Shown: in pieces, positions 1 to 12,724 of the stretch | Layout: each line of letters starts with the position of its first letter | Numbering within the stretch: the first letter of the stretch is position 1 | Assembly: GCA_036850595.1 (NCBI GenBank) | Contig: CM072161.1 | Location: 2,160,801-2,224,800 of the forward strand | Source of the DNA: Rhyacichthys aspro | Taxonomy: Eukaryota; Chordata; Actinopteri; Gobiiformes; Rhyacichthyidae | Length of the DNA: 64,000 nt | Reading direction: 5' to 3' | The notes under the pieces: generated by a model | What the model was told of the DNA's origin: nothing | The model's input: the letters and a program-made list of their open reading frames with translations, nothing else | Databases searched by the model: none | Position numbers and translations under genes: made by a program

Positions 1-3000
1 AAACTGCATATGCTATTTAGTACCTGCTATTGGAGATCTTAGTACATTGGACCTTTAGTCTTCTAACAAATTGTCTATTTCATTTTCCATTGCTATACTA
101 AACGGATAATGGCAACAGTTGCTGCTTGCGCTTGGTATGTAACCATGGTAACCGGGAATTCCTGTTCCTGTCAGAGCGAGGGAAGAGCGTCAGAAAGGCA
201 AGACCCTACACTGTGACCAAGGGAAGTCCATTAGTGTCACTACGCACAGACTGTAGTGGCAGTGTCCTCCAACATGGCCTTTATCTGCAGAACAGAATTG
301 CCTTCCACCATTCTTACACTCATTTTATCGCAACTCAACTTCAGTTCAGTAATCCATTTAATTCTTGTCATGATGATGTCCTGGTGAATCTTGTCTTTTA
401 AGGCCATAAATGCATGATCAAGACATTTTATTAGGCAGATTGAGGGGATGCAAACCTCACAGGCAGGCAGAACTTAGTATAACCCCTTTATTTTAAACCA
501 TCTCTCCTAGTACACTATATCTGCTTGCCCTTGTATCACTACATTTCATCACTGAAAGCCAGTGGTGATGATAAATAATGCCATATCTGAGCAGAATACA
601 TCTCTGTGGCAGTGAATTTAAAAAATGTATTGAGTTTTTGCTCCTGGTGTGAGTGAAAGAGGCACAGACATGAGCGATCGGTGAGGAGACAGCGGGAGCC
701 AGGCAGAACAATCGCTATCTTCTGTTGGTGCATGAGACTGAATGAGTGCTCGCTGGTCGTGGTTGACTGCACTCGATGATGAAGCCCGCTGTCTGTGAAG
801 GCCTTCGCTGTGCCGTTGTCTTCTTGATTTTATTGCAGCTCGCACATGTGCTGTTTATTTCACATTCTCTTCACAACAGAGGTGCTATGTCACAGCCTGT
901 TTTTTGTGTCATTACACCATTTATGGCTGATAGGAGCTGTTTCCAACCATAAACGATACACACTTTATCACCAGTACATAATCTGTTCTGGTTTCGAGAT
1001 GTGTTTGTGCATGTACTGTAGAGTGGCCTTGTAGGTTTTTACAGAAATTACTGGGCAGAGAGAGAGGGACAGACTAGAACTTTATCTTTTCATTGTCCAA
1101 TCACAAGCCGGAATGAGCACTGAAACCGTAATTACCCTTTTAATGCTTCTTCCTGTGATAGTGATGCATATCATGTCTCTGTCTGTCTGTGCTCCATTTA
1201 CGCTCAACAGGTGACACTAAAATTAGACACTGCCACATGCTCATTTCCCTCTGGGCTCTTATCCTCACTAAGTGTGTAGTGGGCTGGCTGTGGCTGTGGA
1301 ACTACAAATGACTTGCAAATGAGACTTATGTCAACATACATAATAACAATACAACTGTTAACCTGTGAGTTTAAACGGGAATCTGTTGTTGTGATTAGAT
1401 GTCCCCAATAGTGCATGTTTTCCATTTTGTGTTTATTACTTGCATAGCAGTGCCATCTTAATGCAGTTTGTCTGAAATTAACCAATGTACATGCTTTAGG
1501 TTTTCACCTGTCTTTTGAATAACTCCTACGTCTACGTATATCCAGTAGAAAATGTCCCTTTAACAAATATCACAATTTGCACCTGTATCACATAATACAT
1601 CACAGAGTAAAACAATAACTATGCATACAATACATTTTCCCAGGTCTTGTCAGTTGTCAGTTCTGGAGCAGGGAAGTGCTTCTAAATGCATTTAGCCAAC
1701 GAGGAACTTTAAGAAGAAACAGAACACTGCTGTTTGCAGCTTAACTTTTGCTGATTGGCATTAAGAAATCACAAGGTTTTAATGCCTAATGCAGTGCTGC
1801 CACTTCCCTGATTAAGCCTGGAGATTCTGGAAGGATTTACATAAAAAATCTCGGTTTTCCTGTAAGCAAATGCAATGACAAAAGGCCAAACTTGAACATA
1901 CCGTAAACAGACTATTCATCCTGATGCTGTGGCCCAAAGGGAGGTTGAAAAACACACAAGGATTGTCTGGATTTGTGATGTGTATCCATACAGATTAATC
2001 TAATCAGTGTTATGCTAATAACCTCTGTATATAATCCATTGTGAAGTAAATATAGACATCAGAGATGCAGGCTGATGCTGAATATTCTGTTTTCTGCAGT
2101 AGTAGTTGCTCAGTAGATTTGAGCTGCTCGTCACTAAAGCCGTCACTAAATGTTTTTTGCCACTGAACTCTTTCAGCATATTGTGGGATATCAAAACATT
2201 AGTCTTCACATATACCGTAGTTTATATTACTATAGGTAATATTACTATATCACTACAATTTGTTTTTGGAGCCTATAGAAATAATTGGTATATTGAGTTA
2301 TGATAACCATACAGATATTAAAACATCAGAAAAGCAGCAAAAATCCCAAAAAAAATGCTTTAATTACATTTTATCTCAAATTGAACATATTCAAACCAAG
2401 ACACTCTAAGCTAAAGTACAAATGTAGTTACATTAAAACACACAGTCACTTTAATGCCTTTTGTGCCAACGTTTGTAACTCAAGGGGCATAAACATTCCG
2501 AGAAAAGTGAACTATGTGCTGAGTTTCTAAGTGGCGCGGTCGGTGCTCATTTGCAGCACTTTTTGCCTAAACGTCTCGGCTCTGAAGACTCTCAGGGTGA
2601 AGTGGCCTCACTCAGCTTCTCATCAGTCTCATTCTGGCTGCGGCCTGATTCTCAAGGGCTTCCTCATCCAGCACTCTTGTCTGCTCGCTGTGGGGAGGCC
2701 GGGACGACAGTGGGGCTCTTATCACTCCTGTGGGGAGGCAGCTCTGCTCCCTCCGGCGACACAGAATGAAATTAATCTTAAACAGCTCATCACAAGCGTT
2801 CTTTAGACATATGTCACAGGTTCTACTGCTGAAATATACTCAAATATGCCTGTAGTGTTTAGTGTTAATATTGTATGACTATGTTTGTAAGAGCTTCCTT
2901 TGGTGTGAGATAATGAGGTATAACAGTCCATGATTTTTTTCACAGCTTGCAATACTATTTAAAGGATACAAGTCTGAGGCTCTTGTGCAGATAGAGCCTG

Positions 3001-3241
3001 CTGTTGAGGCTAATGATTGGCTGCTAGTCAAAGCAATATGGCTACAACATTTATGAATCACTTTACATGAAGCTTTTATGTATGAATCAAAATGTGTTGA
3101 AGCCAGGATCTATGATGGTTTTACATGTACAGGTTTATCCATTGGGATTTAAAAACATTTGCTGCATCAGTCCATGACATTAGCATCAGGAAATGTTGGT
3201 TGATAAAACTAATCTGTTAACTCGGCTTAGTGTTGGTGACA
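1..3241. other. no recognised feature (intronic)
   Basis: Unique-looking sequence. Short frames in several directions show no domain, splice context or codon bias. A GC-richer patch at about 2535-2765 is open in two plus frames without recognisable peptide. Confidence 0.5.
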
Positions 3242-3276
3242 GTGTTGTTGTTGTTGGTGTTGTTGTTGTTGGTGTT
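3242..3276 (+). repeat. (GTT)n microsatellite
   Basis: Interrupted GTT/TTG trinucleotide run of about 35 bp, broken by two GGTG interruptions. Confidence 0.85.
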
Positions 3277-3673
3277 TTGTTTTTAACTTTCAGAGGCAAC
3301 ACTTAAGGCATAGTTCTGGTAAATTGTACAAAAATGTAAAAAGTGGACCAGCGATTTATAAAATAAGATAAAATTACGTTTGGTTGTATGTAAATAGTTG
3401 CTTATGAACACTGACAAAATCCGTGGTGAATGGGGACACAAAGACTAGGCCAGTAAAGGGCTCCTTCAAACTTAATACTTGTTTATGAGTCCACTGTTTA
3501 ATAATACAAGGATATACAGCGCAAGATAAATAATCTAAGTGAATCTACAAAATGTACTGCTTTGTTCAATAAAAAGCTCTGTACAACACTACATAGGTTT
3601 AAACAGGCATCTTCAGGACTGTGCACAAACACAAATTATTTCACACAACATACAGAGCACAGAACATTCTATT

Positions 3674-3797
3674 GGACCTGGTCTGGTCCTGGTCTAGTGC
3701 TGTTCTGGTCCTGGTCTTGGTCTTGATCTGGACTGCTGTGGTCCTGGTCTGGCCCTGGTCTAGTCCTGGTCTGGTCCTTGACTTGGTCCTGGTCAGA
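3674..3797 (+). repeat. degenerate GGTCTG/GGTCCT hexamer repeat
   Basis: About 120 bp of imperfect hexamers such as ggtctggtcctggtctag, with many single-base variants. No coding meaning is apparent. Confidence 0.85.
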
Positions 3798-6700
3798 TAA
3801 AAACTATATAAACTGCAGACTGCATCCTAATTTACAGTAAATTATATTAAAGTTAGGCACTAGACTCTGTGGCTCTTAAGCAGCACTTTTTTAATCAAAT
3901 TTGTTTTATGCAGATGTTTGTGATGCAGAGTAAGTTCAAATGCATTACAATTCCTCACATGTATAGCTGTCTTTTTTGGATGTTCTTGGAAAAAACTTAA
4001 ATGGTGGCGCAATGGATTGTGGGATATTAGTAAGCTCATTTACTTTTGATGGAACGTCCAGAGGGTTCCTATGCTAGGAAGGGGTAAGCATTGAAGCTCC
4101 TTTCTTATCTCCTTTCCTTACTAAAGTGGGAATTAGAATAGCTCTTAAAATGGCAACCGTGAAATACAGGTCATTACTTCAGAGTTAGGAAGTTTCCTAA
4201 GCAATCTCCACAATTTGGATTTAACCTAAGACTCACTGTAAACGGCACCACAGACAAAAATGATTATCTCTCGTCCTGTCTGTCTGTGAGCCCTGAGCTG
4301 CCCAGTTTGCTGAAGCATTTGGCTCTAAACCCCATCTGATTCTCACTCTCATCCAGATGAATGGTGTCATTAATTAGGATTGAAACACTAATAATTCAGA
4401 TGTAACCTGACTCTGCCAGATTGAACTGCTCCACAGAACATAGTCTATTTCGCAGTACCATCTGGGAAGGCTCCCGTTGAAAGCGTTTGCAAAAGGGAGG
4501 CGCCTTCTGTCAAAAACTTGGTGTTGATTGAATGAAGCACCGACTAGTATCTGCCACCATGAGGTTTCTTTAGCCAATCATAGACGTGCCACTCTTTGCG
4601 CTTCTTTCAAAGAAGAAATACTCTCTACTTCTGATGAAACTGATTTGATAGAAGCATCAATGCTAATGTCTTTCGGCGTAGCCAAAGAGGAGAAGAGAGC
4701 ACTTGTTGCTTTGTCAAATTAAAAACCCGCCTCTTCATGCTGCCACATCATTGTTTAAAAGAGTCTGGTGAGCCTATGGTTCGTTAACTCAAGCAGTTTG
4801 CTTAGCGCGATACAAGATGGATTTATGAGAGTTTGGAAACTCCCAAATCTTGTGAGAATCCAGCTATAGTGCAAGGTTAATTCAGATGAGCCCTGCACTC
4901 ATTGTGTTGCTTGTGCTCATTTGTCACAAGCACAGAACACTTTTTGTATTTGGCCTGACTGGTCATTTCCAATTACTCCCAGAGGCAGCTGTAGATTGCT
5001 CCCACCAGCAGACTGTCAGTATAAGAAAATCTTAGAGTAATTCACATTTCTTCAACAGTGTCCACTGGCGGTCTGGAGCCTGTGGCCCACTGATAACACA
5101 GGCTCCATTTGTCACAGTGAGGTCAAAGATTAGGCAGCATGAGTCATGTTCCAATCTTTCACTCAACCCTGTTTGACCTACACCAGATTTAGGGCTTTTG
5201 TGATATTTCCCAAAATGTACACAGATAAAAATATACATAAATATATATATATATAGGTATAAAATAAAAATATATGTATTATGTAGACACTATAACTCCT
5301 TTTTGTGTCTGGCATATATGAAAAAATAAAACACACACACACAATAAAAAAAAAAAAAAAAACCCTTCTCTTAATGAACTTCCTTAATAGAGTCTGGCAA
5401 AACGAAATGATGATCAAAAATGAATGTATGAATTAATACATACCTGTATGAACACATACTTCATACATATTTAAAAATAAGAACAGGACATTATATTCTG
5501 AATATTTTCTGTATGAATGAATCAAAGTACTCTGTTCAAGGCATGTTGCTACTTTTTTCTTCTTCTGTACAAAGTGATGATCATCTGAGACCAAGGAGAT
5601 ACATAACAGGGATATCTCACAGTGTACAGCGTATAGAACACAATGTAATTAATGCAGAGCAGAGCTCTGCCTTCTTCCGTCTGTCAAATCAAGTGTAGAG
5701 TTAATTAATGATATTTGCATGAGGTGCTGCTAGCTGACAGCATAATAACTTTGTTAGCTCCACCTCTTATTGATGTCAGTCAGCACAAACTCATCCATCT
5801 CACTAATCAAGAGAGATCTCGCAGAAGTGATGCAACAGAAGGTGAAGATAAATTAGAATAATGTTTTAAGGCATTTTGTCTCTCATTAAAGGGACGTTGT
5901 CAGGTCAGAAGTAGACAGGTCAAGACTGAATGATATATTACTCTTTCTTTAGACCTTTTTAGTGTTTGAAAGCAACAAGGCTGTATGTCTATTTTGGCAA
6001 CTTGACTTTGTGTGTGCTGTTAGTGAGTGGGTAGAGAACATTAGTGAGTGGGTAATTTTTCTACTACTACAAATAACACCGCATGGATTAGAAAAAGTTA
6101 CAGATGATTTTAGGACTTGTTTTATAAATGTCAAATTCGGGGGGGGGTTGGGGAATTTGGGAAAGGGGAAAAACACACAAGAACACCGCCCACATAATAC
6201 GACTTTTTGATATGTGGTTTGTAGTAGGGTCTATTGATTTTGCTCTCCAACTGGCCAATCAGACGCTCCAGTCATATTGTGGTGAGGTTATATTTAAAGG
6301 TTAAAGACACAGATGTGGAAGTGGGAGTTAGTCTAGAGCCCTATTTTCCCCCAATTTTTTAAATTGTGGGTTCTTCTAAGTCAATTATTTATCCTGGGAA
6401 TACAAAAATGTATTATAGTAAAAAAAAAAAAAAAGTTCAAAGAAACATAAGGTAGAGTACAGCCATAATTAAATATGATCTTACTAATGTAAAAAAAAAT
6501 TGCACAAATTAATACAAACCCTGTAATTGCCTGATACAGCAGACATGAACTAACAACCAAAGCTCCAGTTCAGTCCCTTTGTGAGAAACTTCCTATTGGA
6601 GTTGTGCAGGTGAGAACAGAGTGCATTGTGGGCATGTGTGGAAGTGTGGCGCGGCTCGCAGCACTCAGCAGGCCGTTTCCTGCTGCTGCCTTGTACAACA

Positions 6701-7200
6701 CAGTACCAGGCTCAGGCTCCCGCTGTCTGACATAATGTGATCCTTCTGTCTCCTCATTTCACTCTCTCTCACACACAACCCCAATCCCCCACCACCACCA
6801 CCACTTTGTCTAAGGCCATTCAAACAAGCTGCACCCTCTCATTTTACTGCTCACTATACACCATTTCTATATCAAACTTGTAATTTTAAACATGAACATC
6901 AGGAAAAGTAATCTAAGTGGTTGGTATGGAAACAGGTTTTATTTGTAATATATGTTCAGATATATCCATTCTCTCCTCCGAGGTGAGTTTCTGAGAAAAG
7001 AAGTACATTTTCTCAGTTTGTTGTGTTCACTCACTTTCAGTGCAGAAAGAGTGCAGAATTTTTAAGTCAGTAATTTTCCTGTACAAATTCTTCTGTAGTG
7101 TGCTCTTTGACGCATGTCTTTGAATACTTACAATGTGAAAAGGAAATTTATTGTCATCTCCTAATGTAAAACATTTGTTTTTCAGATCCAGCAGTGTATA
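3798..7200. other. no gene seen (intronic)
   Basis: Mostly unique sequence. 4000-4260 (ggcgcaatggattgtgggat ...) has the texture of a dispersed repeat, but the family was not recognised. A GC-rich stretch at 6630-6730 holds several CpGs. Confidence 0.5.
5232..5362 (+). repeat. AT-rich low-complexity tract with (CA)n and poly(A)
   Basis: An ATATAT run near 5240-5256, a short ACACAC run near 5332-5344 and a 17-base A run near 5346-5362. Apparent short frames here are low-complexity artefacts. Confidence 0.8.
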
Positions 7201-7305
7201 GTGGGGGCAATAGGAAACAGTTCTTCAGTTTAGAGCCTCTGGGAAGAAACTGTGTTTTAGGTTCATTGCTCTGACTTTGAGGCTGCCTTCTAATGTGTAG
7301 CTAAT

Positions 7306-7790
7306 GTGTAGCCTTCTGCCTGAGGGGAGGTGTGTGAACAGTTCACGTGTAGCCGTCTGCATGAGGGGAGGTGTGTGAACAGTTCATGTGTAGCCTTCTA
7401 CCTGAGGGGTTGGGTGTGAACAGTTCATGTGTAGCTTTCTGCCTGAGGAAAGGTGTGTGAACAGTTCATGTGTAGCCTTCTGCCTGAGGGAAGGTGTGTG
7501 AACAGTTCATGTGTAGCCTTCTACCTGAGGGGAGGTGTGTGAACAGTTCATGTGTAGCTTTCTGCCTGAGGGAAGGTGTGTGAACAGTTCATGTGTAGCC
7601 TTCTACCTGAGGGGTTGAGGTGTGAACAGTTCATATGTAGCCTTCTACCTGAGGGGTTGAGGTGTGAACAGTTCATGTGTAGCCTTCTACCTGAGGGGCT
7701 GAAATGTGAACAGTTCATGTGTAGCCTTCTACCTGAGGGGCTGAAATGTGAACAGTTCATGTGTAGCCTTCTCACTGAAGATTGCTGAAG
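7306..7790 (+). repeat. 41-bp minisatellite, about 11.5 copies
   Basis: Units start gtgtagccttctgcctgag and end gtgtgaacagttcat. Copies start near 7306, 7347, 7470, 7511, 7552, 7593, 7635, 7676, 7719 and 7761, and the last copy is partial. Units vary between 41 and 43 bp. The array seems to have grown out of the middle of a dispersed repeat: the flank tctgggaagaaactgtg followed by a single tgaggggaggtgtgtgaac unit resembles a common fish interspersed sequence. Open frames across the array on both strands (repeats of CEQFMCSLLPEGL) come from the near-multiple-of-three period and are not genes. Confidence 0.9.
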
Positions 7791-7794
7791 ATTC

Positions 7795-8930
7795 AGAGGC
7801 AACAAAAACACTAAAATGGCTCCAAACATTCTACACTACAAACAGGACCCTCCTTTGGTATCATTGCTGAATAATTATGAATGCTTACATTTTGAGCACT
7901 GAGCTCTATTCATGCCTGCCCCTGACAGACAGGGAGAATGTAACAGCCACAGCAGTGTGCCATACACAAATATATCTCCACCCATAGTGTGAGTGTGGTG
8001 GAGGCCAAAAACCTCAAAACGATAGAAAAGTGTTATTTAAGACCATTTACTGTATATAGCACTCATCTAACATTTATCTGGGCTCTTTTTTTCCTCATTC
8101 ATTTCAAAGATTGGACAAAGGCTAAATGAAATTTCATACTTTCATACTCAAAAGCTGACAAATTCCTCTTTAGATTACCTCAACTTTGACAAATCAAAGT
8201 CCAATCATTGCTTGGAGAAAGAGGTCAAGGGCCATTCACTAGTCTATCAGAAAAGCACTTGTTTGACTTCTGAGTGTTACATGTAGGTTTTTAACAGTGA
8301 ATCTAGGCTGAAATAAAAAACTAAAAGGACTGAAAGGAGTGGCTTTGGGAAAGAAACCAGCGTCTGATCTGAGCTTAAGCACAACACATTCAAAAGGTGA
8401 AGTGTTCAGCCTTTCTTTTCACTGACTCCGGTCATTGACGCAGATATGATGTCACTCTGGTAAAAGCCAGCAGGGTCAGGGACAGGATTATTACCATCAC
8501 AAGAATAACTAATCGAGGCGAGAAACAGAATTGAAATCTTGAAATGATCTTTTAATAAAGAAGCAAACTGGATTTTTCGGTACGGTAATGATGGCTGCCT
8601 CTCAGAAGAGCTGTTACAAAAGAGTGCAGTAATTATGACCATTTTCCAGCCTGTTAAGAAGAGCCATTTTTGGAGCTTAAATGTACTGTTCTTGTGGTGA
8701 TTATAGAAACAAGTGTAAAATTGTGGTCTATTTTACTTAGAGAACATTAAGTCACTAAACATATTTACCCCAGAAATACTAACTATTTGGCACAGGCGCA
8801 GATACCAGAAACTATGAAACTGGTTTTATTATACTATTAATAACTTTTGAAGGACTTCCAGGTTTTATAACATATGTAGTATTGGTACATGGATCAGTGT
8901 AGATCAGTGCATGCAAATAAATAAATGAAA
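7795..8930. other. no recognised feature (intronic)
   Basis: No gene, repeat family or tandem array identified. The end nearest 8930 may be the 3' untranslated tail of the adjoining LINE remnant. Confidence 0.5.
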
Positions 8931-8934
8931 TTAT

Positions 8935-9251
8935 GCGACAGTAGCTTGTAGAAAGTTGATGAGTGGAGGCCTATTTGGAGGTTAGGAGGTTTTCTGATGA
9001 AATGTGATCTGTGAGAAGGTTTTTCCATTGTGTAATATTTATGTTTGATTGTGATTTGCAGTTGATGAGGATTGTTTTCTTGGCGATGGCTAGGGCCACG
9101 AACAGTATTTTGTTGTTTGGGAATGGAGTATTAGATTGAGATATGTTGCCAAGTAGACAGAGGGATGTGGCAGCCCAAAGAGGCAGAAAGGGATGTGCTA
9201 ACCTTTTGCCAGAACTGTTGGATTGGTGAGCAGTACCAGAAAGCGTGACTA
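8935..9251 (-). pseudogene. L1/Tx1-like LINE reverse transcriptase remnant, 3' part
   Basis: Read on the minus strand, this encodes HAFWYCSPIQQFWQKV followed further on by NKILFVALAIAKKTIL in another frame. That is the C-terminal end of L1/Tx1-type non-LTR retrotransposon ORF2 (the FWxCPxxxxFW region after the RT domain). Frameshifts separate the pieces, so it is dead. It is continuous with the segment at 9825-10385 and is interrupted by the DNA transposon at 9252-9822. The clade call comes from peptide pattern only. Confidence 0.75.
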
Positions 9252-9822
9252 CAGTTGTCCCTTACTATAACGCAGTTCACCTTTCACGGCCTCGCTGTTT
9301 TGTGGATTTTTTAGTGCAATTTTGCATGCTTTTTTTTTTTTTTTACAGCGTATGAACATGCATTGTGTTCTGTGTCCTGATTGGCTAAGGGACTGTAGAC
9401 CTTTGTCACTCAATCTCCTCCGTGCCGTGTCTCCTGTACAGTACAGAATGCGTTAGGCTTGCCAAATTTACATAAATGTTTGATCGCTAGCAGTGTGACT
9501 CTGAAGTGCTGTATGTTTGCAAGTTTTCTCCCCGACAAAAGCCACAATGTCGATGAAACGTTCTGCACCGACAAAGGCACCTGCGGTCGCACCCAAAAGG
9601 CAGAGGAAGATGCTAAGGTTTGAACTTTGAGAGTGTTTAAACAAGAGAGAAATGTGAGAAAATGTTCATGCCTGTCTGAGAAAAGTGTATAAAGTGTGTG
9701 GTGAGGGGTTTTACAGCCTTAAAACATATAATAATTGTAAAAATAAAGCTGACTACTTTGCGGATTTCGCCTATTGCGGGTTATTTTTAGAACGTAACCC
9801 CGCGATAAACGAGGGACCACTG
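9252..9822 (+). mobile_element. Tigger/pogo-like non-autonomous DNA transposon
   Basis: The 571-bp element begins cagttgtccctta and ends gagggaccactg. The ends are imperfect inverted repeats (the 3' end read backwards is cagtggtccctcgtttatcg), flanked by TA on both sides (9250-9251 and 9823-9824), as expected for Tc1/mariner-pogo transposons. At 9548 a short frame reads MSMKRSAPTKAPAVAPKRQR then KMLRFEL and stops. This resembles the N-terminus of Tigger-type transposases before the DNA-binding domain. Nearly all of the transposase is deleted, so the copy could only have moved with help in trans. It lies inside the L1/Tx1-like remnant and is therefore younger. Confidence 0.8.
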
Positions 9823-9824
9823 TA

Positions 9825-10385
9825 TACGTTTTCTGATTGCAGTTAGTACAGGTGTCTGTGGTCAATCCCATTTTAGACATTCTTTAAGCGGTAGTTAGTT
9901 CTATGGATAATTTTCTTAATTATCTGATTGGGAAATTACCATATAGATTTTGGATAGTGTTTTTTGGATGACTGGATGTTAAGTATTTCTGAGGAGAACA
10001 AAGGGAGGTCTAAGTTGATAATACTGGATTTAATTGTTGCCATAATGGATGAATAAATTGAAGATATTCCAGAAATAGTTTTTTCCTTATGCCATGCTCC
10101 TGGACAAGGTAAGAAAATGGGGCAAGTCTGTTATTCTGAAAGATGTGATGTAAGTGAGTGATACCCTTTTCTGCCCATGTGCTGAAGTAAATTGTTTTTT
10201 TATTGCTGAGAAAGATGGGGTTGTTCCAAATCGGAGTAAGGCTTAAAGGTGCTAGGATGGAATGAGTAATTTTATGGAATTTCCACCTGGCTGTCAGAGT
10301 TGTAGATATTGTTAGGGATTTAAAGCAGGGTTGGTGTTTGATAGCTTGACTGAGGAGTGCTTTTCTTACCCAGTTGAATCAAAAG
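9825..10385 (-). pseudogene. L1/Tx1-like LINE reverse transcriptase remnant, 5' part
   Basis: The minus-strand translation around 10250-10140 reads TPIWNNPIFLSNKKTIY and then FSTWAEKGITHLHHI. Further downstream comes SYLVQEHGIRKKLFLEYLQF, then a segment ending in TDTCTNCNQKTYT just before the insertion point. This is the region between thumb and C-terminus of L1/Tx1-type ORF2. Stops and frameshifts are present, and no RT catalytic core is retained. It joins the 8935-9251 fragment once the nested element is removed. Confidence 0.75.
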
Positions 10386-10389
10386 GTTG

Positions 10390-12650
10390 TCCAATTATCT
10401 AAAGCTAGCAAGATGGATATGGGCCAATCACATAATCAGCGTCAAGGACACTCAGAGGCTTGAATTTTTCCTGAGGATGACACCTGAGGAGCATTATTTA
10501 ACACCGTGACCTGTTGATGTTTTACAGAAGTGACCTTGCAAAAATGTCATGTCCTCTGTCCATATTTACACACACCTACCCTCATGATTTAACCTGACAT
10601 TTATAACCTCCAAGCACCTGTTTTGGAGTTCAAATATGATCTTAATATCATCAAATATGAACTCTGACCCCATATACATTAATATATCATCCTAGTCTAT
10701 AACAGCCAGTGTAAAACTGACATGATGAAACTGTTTTGACATCCAATAGAATGATGATGTGAGAATAAAAGTTAAAAAATAATTTCATATTATTTTAAAA
10801 AATGTGTTGAAGTCACTATTAAGCTCTTTAGATTTATTTTTAGATTCTTTGCTTGTTCTAATAAAGAACCATTGGGTGAGCCGCTAATACTTAAATTCAC
10901 AGTTGTACATTTTCATTTTAAACAACAGTGTGGAATAAAAACCCAGCTTCATCCTCATTTTACAGATGATGACATTGACACAGTGAGGATGTAATGTTAA
11001 AGACTGCTCTTTGTCTTAAGACTGGTCTTTGGGTATTTTTTGTTAGTTGTCTTAATTTTTGTGTTTGGAGGGAAACTTCTCAAATGCACCAAGAACATGA
11101 ATAAATCCCTCTTGTCCTGCTTCACTAAGCTCTGGGAAACCTCCATTAGCCTGGACTTGGACTGTTCGATTTTCCAGCATTTTCTAGATTTCAGGAATCT
11201 CTTCCCTGTGTTTTGAACTGGTTTTGGACTTGACTTGGTCTAACATCATGTGCTTCTCTATTTTGACACTAAGTTGGTGGCCCACATTATTGAAATTCAG
11301 TTAGACTTCGTGATGGATGATGTTTGTCTCTATTTGTGGAAATTTAGTTGTGTCTACAATGGCCTACATAGGATTATCTACACAATCAACACAATCAATA
11401 TTTTGATGACGTGCACATGCGTTTTTGAAATCTTTTTTTTTTTTTTTTAACAGATTTATATGTCTTTTTTGTTGAGTGGTTCTTGTTGATATTCCAGTAG
11501 ATGACTGAAGATAACTGACTATTCCAGTTCTATGCTTATGTTCCTTGATTAACAAAAACAGAGCTGTATGGATCTGTTCATTTCTGAGTGGCGTTTGGAG
11601 ACTACAGCAGGAGCAATCCTGAGACATTGTTGCAGCATTATTTACACAAGGCAACAACTTTCATGAGCAGAAACCTTAAACCTGAAATCCCCCCAGATCT
11701 AAGGTGAAGGAGGGTCTGCAGAGTGAAAGTGAGACACTAAAAAAACAGAGCAGTTGCCACCACCACTTAACCATACATAATTAGTCTATATTGTTGTGTG
11801 CAGTGCTTTTTGCAGTATTGTCTTTTCCGTATTGCAAGCTGAAAGTTCGCAGCAGCCTCACTGACCTCTGTGTAATTCCACTATATACCATCTGTTGTCA
11901 TTTTATTGCATAAAGAAACAATAAAGAGGAGACAAGCGAGATGAGATGGAAATGACTGGGGGTGAGATTTTATTAAATCTGTCTACAATAAACCCATACA
12001 TATATTTACACTGCTGTCCATCAGTCCTGATCTTTTACTTTACTTTACTTTTTAATATAATGCAGTACCGACCCATGGACAGAGATACCAACAGAGTCTC
12101 TGTTCTCTTCTGTAACAATGAAAAGGCATTTTCTTTTAGTGGCTAATAACATTAAAATATATTCCTGTCTTGATTATCACAGGCTCAGTATATTCTTTTA
12201 AGAGCCACCTCCACAATCCAACACATACCAGGCAAAGGAATAGTGTTGGTCTCAAAGCCAAGTGTTGGTTTTACATTATGTTTGTTTCTGCAAAGCAGCA
12301 CAAACAGAAGAGCATACAGTACTGTGCTGTTTTTTTTGTTTTTTTTTTGTTTTTGTGAAGTTCAAAGACCAAGAAGGTGGAATATGAGGCAAACCAAAGC
12401 AAAGGTAAAATAGACATATATTACTGGAAAGCAATACACCAAACAAAGCAAACAGTTTTGCTGGTTTCAGAGATTTCTTACATTGCATTTCCTGTAGTAT
12501 ACAAATTAGCAAATTACAATAAAGCTATCAATTTCAAAGGCCAAAGTTCTTGTTCCCTACTAATGTAGTGGTGTGAAATGTGTGCACTTGCCAGTCAGAC
12601 CAAAAAGACCACAACAAATGCTTTAATAAGACCACAAAATAAGCTGCAAA
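10390..12650. other. no gene seen (intronic)
   Basis: Contains T runs near 11430-11449 and a G/T-rich run near 12330-12353. Small frames lack any recognisable content. Confidence 0.5.
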
Positions 12651-12652
12651 GT

Positions 12653-12720
12653 TGACGAGAACAAAACCAGCTGCAAACTGGTAAAGCCGTACCAGTTTGC
12701 AGCTGGTTTTGTTTTCATCA
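12653..12720 (+). repeat. near-perfect hairpin (31-bp stem, 6-nt loop)
   Basis: Arms 12660-12683 and 12690-12713 are exact reverse complements (24 bp), with loop aagccg at 12684-12689. Pairing continues outward through one G-U pair, two Watson-Crick pairs, one C-A mismatch and three further pairs, giving about 31 bp of stem in a 68-nt foldback. The size is close to a pre-miRNA, but the near-perfect pairing is more typical of a small palindrome or an siRNA-like hairpin. No known miRNA was recognised. Confidence 0.85.
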
Positions 12721-12724
12721 TGGC

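Noticed and set aside
7548..7829. Open frames with repeats of MCEQFMCSLLPEGL (+) and RRLHMNCSHFSPSG (-)
   Set aside because: Both come from the minisatellite, whose period is close to a multiple of three.
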